A program made the translations under genes and the position numbers. From NCBI GenBank assembly GCA_025934995.1, contig JAICWC010000017.1:1-39552 (forward strand): 39,552 nucleotides of DNA. Reading direction: 5' to 3'. This document shows, piece by piece, positions 8,901 to 16,214 of this stretch. This stretch comes from Thermoleophilia bacterium (GTDB taxonomy: Bacteria; Actinomycetota; Thermoleophilia; Gaiellales; Gaiellaceae). The notes under the pieces were generated by a model that made no database searches, was not told where the DNA came from, and saw only the letters and a list, made by a program, of their open reading frames with translations. Positions within the stretch are counted from its first letter, which is position 1. Each line of letters opens with the position of its first letter.

Positions 8901-11900
8901 GCCGCCCGCGGGTGCGAGCTGCGAGCACGGCGGTAGCGCCGGCGGCTTGTCGTCCTCGACCCGCAAGAGGTACGGATCGGTGGTCGGGTTGCCGTCATAG
9001 CTCGACACCTGGACGATCAGATCTTGCGCGAGGCCCGTCGACGTGATGTCGGCCTCCTCGTCGACTGTGCCACGGTTGTCGGAGACGGCGAGCAGCTGAT
9101 CGCCGCTCGGCACGGCGGTACCGGGCAGGTCCTGGGCGGGATCGGACTGGAGCGCCTGCGACGTCTCGCCCGGCTCGACCTGCTGCTCGCCGGGCGCGAT
9201 CGAGCCGAGGCCGATCGACCCGAGTCCGATCGAACCGAGACCGGAGCCGCGCAGCGCCGGCTCGCCGGGACCGAACACGGCGACGTCGTCGTCGCTGTGC
9301 AGGTGGCTGAGCAGGATGCGAATCCGGGTTCCCGCGGGCGCGTCGCTCGGGTCGACGTGCAGCGTGTAGTAGTCGACGTCCTTGCCGTTGCCGAGGTACG
9401 AGAGATAGAGCGTCGCGGGCTTGATCGGCGGCGGCGAGGAGATCGCGCTGTCGTTCGACTCGAACGTGTCGACGACGTTCACCGTCGCCTGCTTCGAGAT
9501 GTCGGCGATCCCGTTCGTCGAGAGCGCGACCGACGCCTGCTCGGGGCCGAGCGTGAGGCCGGGCCGGAGCTGGAACGAGAGCGAATAGGACGTGCCGTAC
9601 GCGAGCGAGTCGAGTTGCCATTCGAGCGTGCCGCCGTCGCCGCGCAGCGGATCGCCGAGCGTCGTCGGCGTGTCTCCGCCCGAGAGCGTCGCCGAGCCGG
9701 GGACGTAGTAGGCGCCTGCGGGGGGCGTCACCGTGAGCGTCGCGATGGCGGTGCCGGTGCCCTGGATCGTGAACGGGGCCGTGTAGGTGACGAGGCCGCC
9801 CGTCGCGTTCGGCGCGCCGGCGAACGCGGCGAGCCCTGCGAGCGGCGTGTTCTCCCAGTCGCGGGGCGTGCCGCCGAGAAGCGCCGAGAGAAGATCGTCG
9901 ACGGTCGCCGTCGGCGGCAGATCCGGGATGAGCTCGGCGAGCGTGAACTCCGGATGCGCCACGAAGTAGCTCACGAGGTCGGCGAGCGTGAACTCGTTCG
10001 GATGCACGGCGAAGTACCCGGCGAGATCCGCAAGCGTCGCTGTCGACTTCAGCGCGTGCGCCGCGGCCGCGTCGCTGAGGGTCTGCGTCGTCGAGGTGCA
10101 GTCGATGCCCACGACCGTGCAGTCGACGATGTTCCCGATCGAGCCTAGGCCGATCGAGCCGAGGCCGATGGAACCGAGACCGGTGGCGCCGAGGTCGATC
10201 GAGCCGAGACCGATCGAGCCGAGACCGATCGACCCGAGACCGATCGACCCGAGACCGATCGAGCCGAGGCCGGAGTCCGCGAGGTCGATCGAACCGAGGC
10301 CGATCGAGCCGAGACCGGTGCCCGACAGGTCGATCGAGCCCAGGCCGATCGAACCGAGGCCGGAGGCAACAGGGACTCCCTGGAGCGCGAGGCCGAGCAC
10401 CGTCTGGCCGGCGAGCGTCGAGCAGTCGAAGGACGCGAAGCCCGGCTGCGCGTGTACGAACGTGCACCACTGGGCGAGGTTCTGGGCGGCCGTGTTCGCC
10501 GAGTTGCTGTCGAGCGGGATCGAGCCGAGGCCGATCGAGCCGAGCGCGATCGAGCCGAGGCCGATCGAGCCGAGACCGGAATGCGACAGGTCGATCGACC
10601 CGAGCCCGATGCCGGCGAGCGTCGTCGGCGCCCTGTCGAGAACGTCCTTCACGGTCAGCGTCTGGATCGGCAGCCCTGCGAGCGGCGTGCCGGCGAGCGT
10701 CGCCTCCCAGCTACCGGGCTGCTTGAGCGGCAGCGTGTTGAGCGGGATGCCGCCGAGGCCGTTCTCGAGCAGGGTCGTGTCGTTCAGCCCGATCGAGCCC
10801 AAGCCGATCGAGCCCAGCCCCGTGCTTCCCAGATCGATCGAACCGAGGCCGATCGAGCCGAGGCCGATCGAACCGAGACCGATCGAGCCGAGGCCGATCG
10901 AACCGAGGCCGATCGAAGGCGGCAGCGGGTTGCCGTTCGAGTCGTAGGTGACCTTGCCGAAGGCGCTCTGCGGAATGTCGACGAGCGGGACGGACGCTGC
11001 TCCGGGCAACGTCGTCTGGACGTCCGTCGTGAGGCCGAGCGTCGCCGACGTTGCGTTGCCCGCGAACGTGAGCGGGACGCACCTCGAGAACGCGGAAGTG
11101 TTGTTGGCGGAGCTCGTCGCCGTCGCGGTCAGGAACGATCCGGGCAGCTGCCGCGGCACAGCGATCTGGGCGGTGAGCGCGATCTCCCCGCCGGCGTTCA
11201 CGACCGCCTGCGAGGAACCGACGAAGCTGACTCCTTCGGCGCCGCACGCGTTGCTGAGGAAGTACTCGATCCGGTACGTGCCGCCGGGAGCGAGGAACTT
11301 CCCGATGACGGAGAGGGTGCCCGGGGCCGCGCGGACAGCGGCGATGAGCGGCGGCGGCTGCAAGGCGTTGCCGACGCCGTTGAGGTCGATGCCGACGCCG
11401 CCGTTCGCGTCGATCGAGTTGCCGAGGATCGCGTTCCCGGAGGAGAAGACGGAGACCCCCGCGCCGCCGTTCGCGTCGATCGTGTTGCCGGCGCCGGCGT
11501 CGGTCCCGCCGACCTGGTTCTTCGGAGCCTTCGCTTCGATGCCGACGCCTGCGCCGCCGTTGCCGACGATCGAGTTGCCCAGGACGACGTTCTGCGAGCC
11601 GCCGATCAGGTGGACGCCGTCGACGCCGTTCGCATGGACGAAGTTCCCTTCGCCCGCGCCCGTGCCGCCGATCGTGTTGCCGTTGCCGTTGGCGACACGG
11701 ATTCCGTCGCCACCGTTCGGAATGCCGGTGTCGCGGAACGCGTCCGTGCCGACGATGTTCCCGCGCACGACGTTGCCCGTCGTCGTCGGGTTCGAGACGC
11801 CGAAGAGCGAGATGCCCTGGCTGGTGTTACCGGAGGCGACATTGCCGACGATCGTGTTGCCGGAGCCTCCGTCGACGGCGATGCCGTCGATTGCGTTCGC

Positions 11901-14900
11901 GATCGCCGTTCCTCCGAAAGCCCCGATGCCGGAGTAGTTGCCGCGCACCGTCGAGCTCGTGGCGGAGTCGAGGAAGATGCCGTGGCCGCCGTTCGCACCG
12001 ACGACGTTGCGGTCGGCGGCGGTCGAGCCGCCCACGGTGACGTCAGTCGAGTTCTCGACGCGGATCCCGTCGCCGCTGTTCGCGGCGGCGGTCGCACCGG
12101 ACGCGCCGACGCCGACGAAGTTCCCGGCGATCACCTCGCCGGCGCTGTTCAGCACGTGGATGCCGATGCCCGGGAAGTGGTTCACGGCGATGCCGCGGAC
12201 GGCGCTGTTCGGCGCCTCGAGCACCAATCCGTCGGAGACGCCGTCCATCTCCGTGCCGTCGATCGTGATCAGCGGCGTCGCCAAGAATCCGGGCTGCGTC
12301 GTCCCGTCGATCGTCGTTGTCTCGCCGATCGCCGGCAGCGGGAAGACCGGCGAGATCGTCGCAGCGCCCGTGCCGATCGAGAACTTGATCGTGGCCGGGA
12401 CGTCGCCGTCGTTGGCAGCGGTGATCGCCTCGCGGAGCGTGCAGTCGGCAACGGTGCACGTGCCGTCGCCCGGATCCGCTGCCGAGTTGACCGTGTACGT
12501 CGGTCCGGTCTGGGCCGGGTCGGACGACGTGGCAGCGCTCGACTGCGCCAGCGAGACGTCGTCGAAGAATGCGTGCCTATTTGCGCTACAGCTGCCGACG
12601 CCGCAGAGATCGCCCAGCACGAGCGTCGTGTGCGGAAGCGTGCTTGCCGGGTTGATCGCCGGGTACGCGGTCCCCGGGCCGCCGTTCGTGCCGAGGCTGA
12701 CTCCGTCGAGCGACAGCGTCGCCGATCGCGTCGCGCCGTCGGCGTGCAGCGTGACGAGGTGCCACGATCCCGTGAGCGATCCCGGCGTCACGGTCGCCGC
12801 TCCGCCGAGGCCGTATGCGTCCCAGGAAATCTGGCTGTCGGCCGCGTCGACGGTGAAGCCGGCCGTTCCGCCGGTTGCGCCGCAGCAGCGATCCCAGTCG
12901 AAGAGCAGCTCCACTTGCGTGTCGCCCTGCGTGACGTCCACCCAGGCCGACAGGTCGAAGCCGTTGTTCGGATCGAAGCTCGCGTTCGGCACGTCCTGCA
13001 GGAAGAACTCACCACTGCCGCCGGTCGAATGGAAGACCGTCGTCACCTCACCCGAGGCGGTGCCGTCGTGCACCGTGGTCGTGGACTGCCGGGGCGGGAT
13101 TTGAGCCGCGTTGCAACTGACGAAGGGCAGCCAGTTCCCGAACGTGGTCGGCGGCAGCGGGCTCGGCTGGCAGTTGTTGTCGAACACCGCGGGCAGGGCG
13201 CTCTCGAAGCCGCAATTCCCGAGCACGCCGCACGAGCTCGCCGTCACCGTCGGGACGAGCTCGACGGCGCCGATGTCGCAGCCGTTCCCCTGCGGACGCG
13301 TCGTCCCGCGCTGGTCGATGTTCGGACAGCTCGCGTCGCCCGCATCGACCACCGGGCTGTCGCCCGCCGGCAGCATCGTGTCGGTCTGGCCGCCATTGTC
13401 CTGCAGTGCGCCGAGCTTCGGATCGGTGTTTTGAAGGTCACCGTTGTTGGCCGGGGCGAAGCCGCAGTCGCTGCCGGACTCGAGGTTATGACCCAGGCTC
13501 TGGATTCCGGTTCCGCCGCAGTTGCTCGCCACGGTGCCGTTGGACGTCGTTTGGGTGTTCCCGGCGATAATCGTGTTGCGGACGGTGGCCGTACCGCTGT
13601 CGATGCGGAGGCCGCCTGTGCCACGGCCGGTCGCTGTGTTGCCCGCGATCGTGCTGTTCTCGATCACGACCGTGTTCGCCGGGTCGTTCCAGCTGTCTAC
13701 GGCGCCGCCGAGGCCGGCCGTGTTGCCGGCGATCGTGCTGTTCCGGATCGTCAAAGCACCGTGTGCCGTGCCGCCGTTGCCGGCGCTACCCCAGTTGTTG
13801 ACGCCGCCCGAGTCGGCGCCACCCAGAGTGGCGCTGTTGCCCGACACCGTCGAGCGGTCGATCAGCATTGTCCCGCCCGCGTTGGACACCCCACCGCCGG
13901 AGAACGCAGTGCCCCCGGTGATCGTGTCCTCGCGCAGCGTGAGGTTGCCCATGTTGCGGACGTCGCCGCCCAGGTCGCCGCTCACTGTCGCTGTTCCGCC
14001 CGTGAGCGTGAAGCCGGAGATCGTGACGCCGTCCGCCGTTGCGGCGACGTCGAAGACGTGCGCGGCGGCGGACTGCGAGATCGTCGTCGTCCGCGCACCG
14101 GCGCCCGTGATCGTCATCCCGTTCTTGACGACGAGCGCCGCCACGAGCTGATAGCTGCCCGCCGGGACGTCGATCGTGCTCCCGGCCGGAAGCGCGTTCG
14201 CCTCTTCGATCGCCGCGCGGAGCGAGCATGCACCGGCGCTGTCTGCGCACTGCCCGTCGCCCGCCGTCGCGTCGTCGGTATCGCTCGTCGTGTTGACCGT
14301 GAATACACCGGGGGCCGGCGCCGCGGTCACGGGCTGGCTGATCGCGGCACTCTCGTTGCCGACGTTGTCGACCGCCCAGACCTTGACGGTCGCGTTGTGC
14401 TCGAGCATGAAGGAGCCGCCGTTCGCGATCGGTGTGCCGTTCGCCGCCGAGGGCACGCCGCCGTCTGTCGTGTAGCGAATCTCCTTGATTCCCGACTGCG
14501 GGTCGCTGAGCGCCATCGTCACCGTCACCGGGCCGTTCGGGTTGCTGCACGCCGTGGCGTCGCAGTTCACCCCGCCGGTCGGCGGGTTGGGGTCGACGGG
14601 GAAGCCGACCGCCGTCGGCACTTGCGACGTGAGGCCAGCGCCGTTCGTCGAGCTGACCGAGAACGACGGCCCCGGCTGCGACGCGCCCGACACCCATGTG
14701 TAGGCGGCGGAGGCGCCGGACTTGGTCGCCCCCCACCCGCCGGGCAGCGCGCTCGTCGGAAAGTTCGCCGACGCGATCCCCGAGTCGGGATCGTCGCTCT
14801 GCGGCACCGCGAGATCGGCCTCACCGTTGATGCCGGGCCGCCACCACACCTGGTACCCGTTGGCGGTTTGCTGGAGGTAGGCGCCGACACTCGAGCCGCC

Positions 14901-16043
14901 GAGCGTGAGCGACGGCTTCGCCGGTGCCGAGGTGTCGACCTTTACCTCGACCTGGGCGGTCGTGAGGTTTCCGGCGGCGTCCGCGACGCTGAAGTAATAG
15001 GTGTGGTCGCCGAACGCGGTGTTGATCGGCCCGGTGTAGGTGAGCGGCGAGTCGATCGGGGCGCCGTCGATCGCGTACACGATCGGCCCGGCATCGGACG
15101 TCGCGACGAGCTGCGGGCGGCTCACCGTGTACCAGCCGGTACCGCATGTCGTCGCTCCGGTGCCGTCGTTGCACTGGAGCGTCAGCGTCGGCGGCGTGCT
15201 GTCGATCGTCACCGTGATCGGCGTCGTGTCGGTCTCGTGGCCGACCTTGTCGAACGCCGCTGCGCGGACGTCGTAGGAGCCGTTGAACCCGCTCGAGTCC
15301 CAGTCGACCGTCCCGGTCGGGCCGACGGTCGCGACGGTCTGCCACGACGTGGCGCCGTGCGGCGTCACCTGGATGGAGATGTGGTCGACGCCGGACTCGG
15401 CGTCCGTTGCGCTGGCGGCGAAGTGGACGGTGCGTCCGACGAGCGCGCCGTCACTCGGCGCAGTGAGCGCAGCCGTCGGCGCGGTCGAGTCGACGAGCGC
15501 GGGCTGAACGACGAGCTTGCAGAAGCCCTGGCCGTTGCTCGTGGAGTTGAAGGCCCAACTCGCGACGTTGTCGTTCGAGCAGCTGACGGTGCCGTTCGTG
15601 ACGACTGTCGGCGGCGGCGTGGCCGAGAGCGACCCGACCATGTTCGCGAAGCCGGCAGTCACGCCGTTGGTGTCGGCCGTCGTCGGGATCGTGACCGGAC
15701 TGGGCAGGTTCTGGTTGTTCGCCAGCGTGATCGTGCCCGTGGTTGCGGAATTGCCGGCTGTGGACACGTACGTGGCCGCGCCGAGCACACACTCGGGGCC
15801 CGACACTGTTAGCACCGCCGTCTGCGCGCCGCCGGTCTGCACCGGGTCGGTGTTCCAGTTCGAGATCTCGCTCTGCGGGCCGCTGCAGTAGTAGAGGATC
15901 GGATTGTTCGCGCCGCTCCCCGCTTGCGTTATCGCGAGGACGGCAGTTGCTGTCACAGCGAGCATGAAGAGGCGCACGACAACAAGACGGCCACCCGATC
16001 GTCCGTCTTGCATATGCCGCAAACGCCCTACCCTCACGCCCAC
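5982..16043 (-). CDS. giant exported multidomain protein: CSLREA/beta-helix modules, GLGSI pentapeptide repeats, C25 peptidase, PxKF C-terminus
   Basis: About 3353 residues. Domain order (approximate residues): signal peptide 1-45 (basic n-region, then RLFMLAVTATAVLAI); extracellular Ig-like and chitobiase-like modules 190-575 (DSTAPTAALT, YTTDGG); CSLREA-type entry plus right-handed beta-helix 579-880 (CSLRAAIEEAN, NSTIAGNTA); lectin-like segment about 900-1170; second CSLREA-type beta-helix 1181-1560 (CTLREAITAAN); GLGSI pentads in four islands between 1709 and 2282; prepeptidase-like segment about 2180-2330; C25 (gingipain-like) peptidase 2400-2800 with likely catalytic His2646 (NAHYDQH) and Cys2689 (MGCHAG); further Ig-like modules; PxKF domain 3250-3353 (IPVKFALGG). 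GTG 16043 is preferred over ATG 16013 because AGGGGAC lies just upstream, 36 nt below the predicted transcription start. No sortase motif is visible. Probably a secreted or wall-associated protease-adhesin. Confidence 0.88.
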   Translation of the reverse strand: MGVRVGRLRHMQDGRSGGRLVVVRLFMLAVTATAVLAITQAGSGANNPILYYCSGPQSEISNWNTDPVQTGGAQTAVLTVSGPECVLGAATYVSTAGNSATTGTITLANNQNLPSPVTIPTTADTNGVTAGFANMVGSLSATPPPTVVTNGTVSCSNDNVASWAFNSTSNGQGFCKLVVQPALVDSTAPTAALTAPSDGALVGRTVHFAASATDAESGVDHISIQVTPHGATSWQTVATVGPTGTVDWDSSGFNGSYDVRAAAFDKVGHETDTTPITVTIDSTPPTLTLQCNDGTGATTCGTGWYTVSRPQLVATSDAGPIVYAIDGAPIDSPLTYTGPINTAFGDHTYYFSVADAAGNLTTAQVEVKVDTSAPAKPSLTLGGSSVGAYLQQTANGYQVWWRPGINGEADLAVPQSDDPDSGIASANFPTSALPGGWGATKSGASAAYTWVSGASQPGPSFSVSSTNGAGLTSQVPTAVGFPVDPNPPTGGVNCDATACSNPNGPVTVTMALSDPQSGIKEIRYTTDGGVPSAANGTPIANGGSFMLEHNATVKVWAVDNVGNESAAISQPVTAAPAPGVFTVNTTSDTDDATAGDGQCADSAGACSLRAAIEEANALPAGSTIDVPAGSYQLVAALVVKNGMTITGAGARTTTISQSAAAHVFDVAATADGVTISGFTLTGGTATVSGDLGGDVRNMGNLTLREDTITGGTAFSGGGVSNAGGTMLIDRSTVSGNSATLGGADSGGVNNWGSAGNGGTAHGALTIRNSTIAGNTAGLGGAVDSWNDPANTVVIENSTIAGNTATGRGTGGLRIDSGTATVRNTIIAGNTQTTSNGTVASNCGGTGIQSLGHNLESGSDCGFAPANNGDLQNTDPKLGALQDNGGQTDTMLPAGDSPVVDAGDASCPNIDQRGTTRPQGNGCDIGAVELVPTVTASSCGVLGNCGFESALPAVFDNNCQPSPLPPTTFGNWLPFVSCNAAQIPPRQSTTTVHDGTASGEVTTVFHSTGGSGEFFLQDVPNASFDPNNGFDLSAWVDVTQGDTQVELLFDWDRCCGATGGTAGFTVDAADSQISWDAYGLGGAATVTPGSLTGSWHLVTLHADGATRSATLSLDGVSLGTNGGPGTAYPAINPASTLPHTTLVLGDLCGVGSCSANRHAFFDDVSLAQSSAATSSDPAQTGPTYTVNSAADPGDGTCTVADCTLREAITAANDGDVPATIKFSIGTGAATISPVFPLPAIGETTTIDGTTQPGFLATPLITIDGTEMDGVSDGLVLEAPNSAVRGIAVNHFPGIGIHVLNSAGEVIAGNFVGVGASGATAAANSGDGIRVENSTDVTVGGSTAADRNVVGANGGHGIFLDSATSSTVRGNYSGIGAFGGTAIANAIDGIAVDGGSGNTIVGNVASGNTSQGISLFGVSNPTTTGNVVRGNIVGTDAFRDTGIPNGGDGIRVANGNGNTIGGTGAGEGNFVHANGVDGVHLIGGSQNVVLGNSIVGNGGAGVGIEAKAPKNQVGGTDAGAGNTIDANGGAGVSVFSSGNAILGNSIDANGGVGIDLNGVGNALQPPPLIAAVRAAPGTLSVIGKFLAPGGTYRIEYFLSNACGAEGVSFVGSSQAVVNAGGEIALTAQIAVPRQLPGSFLTATATSSANNTSAFSRCVPLTFAGNATSATLGLTTDVQTTLPGAASVPLVDIPQSAFGKVTYDSNGNPLPPSIGLGSIGLGSIGLGSIGLGSIGLGSIDLGSTGLGSIGLGSIGLNDTTLLENGLGGIPLNTLPLKQPGSWEATLAGTPLAGLPIQTLTVKDVLDRAPTTLAGIGLGSIDLSHSGLGSIGLGSIALGSIGLGSIPLDSNSANTAAQNLAQWCTFVHAQPGFASFDCSTLAGQTVLGLALQGVPVASGLGSIGLGSIDLSGTGLGSIGLGSIDLADSGLGSIGLGSIGLGSIGLGSIGLGSIDLGATGLGSIGLGSIGLGSIGNIVDCTVVGIDCTSTTQTLSDAAAAHALKSTATLADLAGYFAVHPNEFTLADLVSYFVAHPEFTLAELIPDLPPTATVDDLLSALLGGTPRDWENTPLAGLAAFAGAPNATGGLVTYTAPFTIQGTGTAIATLTVTPPAGAYYVPGSATLSGGDTPTTLGDPLRGDGGTLEWQLDSLAYGTSYSLSFQLRPGLTLGPEQASVALSTNGIADISKQATVNVVDTFESNDSAISSPPPIKPATLYLSYLGNGKDVDYYTLHVDPSDAPAGTRIRILLSHLHSDDDVAVFGPGEPALRGSGLGSIGLGSIGLGSIAPGEQQVEPGETSQALQSDPAQDLPGTAVPSGDQLLAVSDNRGTVDEEADITSTGLAQDLIVQVSSYDGNPTTDPYLLRVEDDKPPALPPCSQLAPAGGGTTEATLPTNASIPSTAQTLILFNEKRLAQYYTQADASAVYARLKTYASQTTVNGVIVPVESDAGVAAAYANWDQNLCSPAAANGVVTAIGTLLDKLQANHPNLTTIVVVGADNIIPFARLLDTTQQANEVGFRSNFGFVNNEYVGAVAAGYLFSDDPYGDPSPRQFGAVFLYTPKYALGRLVESPGDIEKQLDTYDNVNHGVINPTSKLVSGYDFLTDGAQAVDSALPGTDTASDLINDSWTADQLRTDLFAPAAPTIDSVNAHYDQHQALSAAGNTAHNESAPNLFTTSDVPAGSVVGRIVFTMGCHAGFSLFDGLPYFTNPALMPTGFTQDWPQTYMANGAIAFMGNTGYGLGDTTAVAYSERLNQLFAQRLNGTMTIGQALQYAKQEYFGDLGVVSAYDQKVANEATFYGLPTYRLGTGTPPSAPPALPTYSDPRTGLTAADFTTQPQFKLNASRLTGGGSYYSATNDPNGLGIQVTNRRPIEPLTSLDVTEPGTTAHGVLITSLASQNFTPFTVSFGRVAVANSSIEPQLTGIADFPAQIQSLVNVATPNGPRQRAVLIAGHFASGSNGNVGTQRNYTSIGGTVLYSTSQDFVRPTITNMQVLQAGSTVGFSADIADLDQKGQAGTISEAIVLYLDGSGAWQRVNLACANGHCSGGGPLTGSTVDYVAEAVDAVGNVGVNANKAVARDVTRSNGSGHISISLNPGATTNGWLTASGTANVSSDDGAALSTSLDGAPYTPFSLAPSVPVSGDGLHVLDVRGSDGSTATFAVPVDTLPPTITVFAPAAGGFVLSGDAISFQCTDAGSGLAPTTGCVGSVPNGTVVTSTSGSQTLTVSAQDNVGHKSGTSATFQVWQWSGFLSPVNNPPTLNVAKAGSAIPVKFALGGNRGLNFLIPNSPGSQTVACDTGAPLDTVEQTVTAGTSSLQYDSTSNQYTYIWKTDSSWGGTCRELTLKFTNGDVRKAEFKFK
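9198..9246 (-). repeat. GLGSI pentapeptide-coding 15-bp repeat, island 4
   Basis: Three pentads (SGLGS, IGLGS, IGLGS) lie between the prepeptidase-like segment and the C25 domain of the giant protein. The plus strand shows the repeat as GATCGAGCCGAGGCC-type 15-mers with third-position changes. It is the shortest island and sits about 290 codons downstream of the main block. Confidence 0.85.
9910..10050 (-). repeat. degenerate TLADLxxYFxxHPEF repeat in the giant protein
   Basis: Just after repeat island 3 the protein reads two consecutive copies of T-L-A-D-L-x-x-Y-F-x-x-H-P-(N)-E-F, followed by a partial third copy TLAELIPDL. The copies are 15-16 residues long, differ at DNA level and are probably helical. 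They follow a two-cysteine linker (NIVDCTVVGIDC). I do not recognise them as a named family. Confidence 0.6.
10137..10363 (-). repeat. GLGSI pentapeptide-coding 15-bp repeat, island 3 (longest)
   Basis: About fifteen uninterrupted pentads with invariant central Leu: (I/S/T)(G/D)L(G/S/A)x, for example IGLGS, IDLSG, TGLGS, IDLAD, IDLGA. The spacing matches pentapeptide-repeat proteins (central Leu at i, small or polar residue at i-1), but Ile, Thr or Ser replaces the usual Ala at i-2. In DNA it is a 15-bp tandem array with synonymous and IDL/TGL variants. Confidence 0.9.
10518..10611 (-). repeat. GLGSI pentapeptide-coding 15-bp repeat, island 2
   Basis: About seven pentads (IGLGS, IDLSH, SGLGS, IGLGS, IALGS, IGLGS, IPLDS) are flanked by ordinary coding sequence. 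They keep the phase and the central Leu of the other islands. The 90-residue linkers between islands contain non-repetitive sequence with paired cysteines. Confidence 0.88.
10788..10917 (-). repeat. GLGSI pentapeptide-coding 15-bp repeat, island 1
   Basis: About nine pentads, mostly identical IGLGS units with one IDLGS and one TGLGS, immediately follow the second beta-helix module and a PPS linker. The near-identity of successive 15-mers suggests recent slippage-type expansion. Confidence 0.88.
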
Positions 16044-16085
16044 AAGTCCCCTGTCAGCCGGCCGCTCCCCGAACCGCTAGGGACA

Positions 16086-16114
16086 TTTATGCGCTCCTTG
16101 CCACAAAGAGTCAA
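16086..16114 (-). promoter_or_regulatory. sigma70-type promoter of the giant protein gene
   Basis: On the minus strand TTGACT (16114-16109), a 17-bp spacer and CATAAA (16091-16086) match the consensus at 5 of 6 and 4 of 6 positions. The predicted start near 16079 leaves a 36-nt leader containing AGGGGAC just before GTG 16043. It is interlocked with the opposing cyclase promoter. Confidence 0.6.
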
Positions 16115-16126
16115 TAGCGCAACAAT
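16098..16126 (+). promoter_or_regulatory. putative promoter of the leader ORF and cyclase gene
   Basis: TTGCCA (16098-16103), a 17-bp spacer and AACAAT (16121-16126) match the consensus at 5 of 6 and 4 of 6 positions. Transcription would start near 16133, only a few bases before the ATG (16137) of the 25-codon leader ORF. The element overlaps the opposing giant-gene promoter at 16098-16114. Confidence 0.5.
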
Positions 16127-16136
16127 CGTGTTAGGT

Positions 16137-16214
16137 ATGACTGAAACGAGTACGACCCCGTCTTTCGCGGCACCCGAAGTTCCACCCCCGCTTAAGGCCG
16201 TCGACGTCGAGTGA
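16137..16214 (+). CDS. 25-codon leader peptide ORF coupled to the cyclase gene
   Basis: The ATG at 16137 opens a short frame (starts MTETSTTPSF, contains VPPPLK, ends AVDVE) whose TGA overlaps the GTG of the cyclase gene as GTGA. The predicted transcription start is 3-5 nt before this ATG, so the peptide would be translated from an essentially leaderless end. The cyclase GTG has no Shine-Dalgarno of its own, which makes coupled re-initiation plausible. The peptide lacks the run of one amino acid expected of a classical attenuator. It may be only a ribosome-delivery device. Confidence 0.45.
   Translation: MTETSTTPSFAAPEVPPPLKAVDVE

Noticed and set aside
9198-10917. Tandem 15-bp repeats as a CRISPR array or iteron origin
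   Set aside because: There are no unique spacers of constant length, the repeats are in frame and encode pentads, and no cas or rep genes are nearby.
9988-10947. Antisense frame reading (IEPRP)n over the GLGSI repeats, resembling a proline-rich wall protein
   Set aside because: It is the mirror of the 15-bp repeat. The flanking sequence has no coding character, and the frame lies inside the well-supported giant gene.
10452-15812. A 1786-codon open frame on the plus strand, opposite the giant gene
   Set aside because: It is Arg/Ala/Asp-rich with no recognisable domain, and the minus frame has a signal peptide and several known domains. High GC and the codon phase of the real gene keep this antisense frame free of stops.
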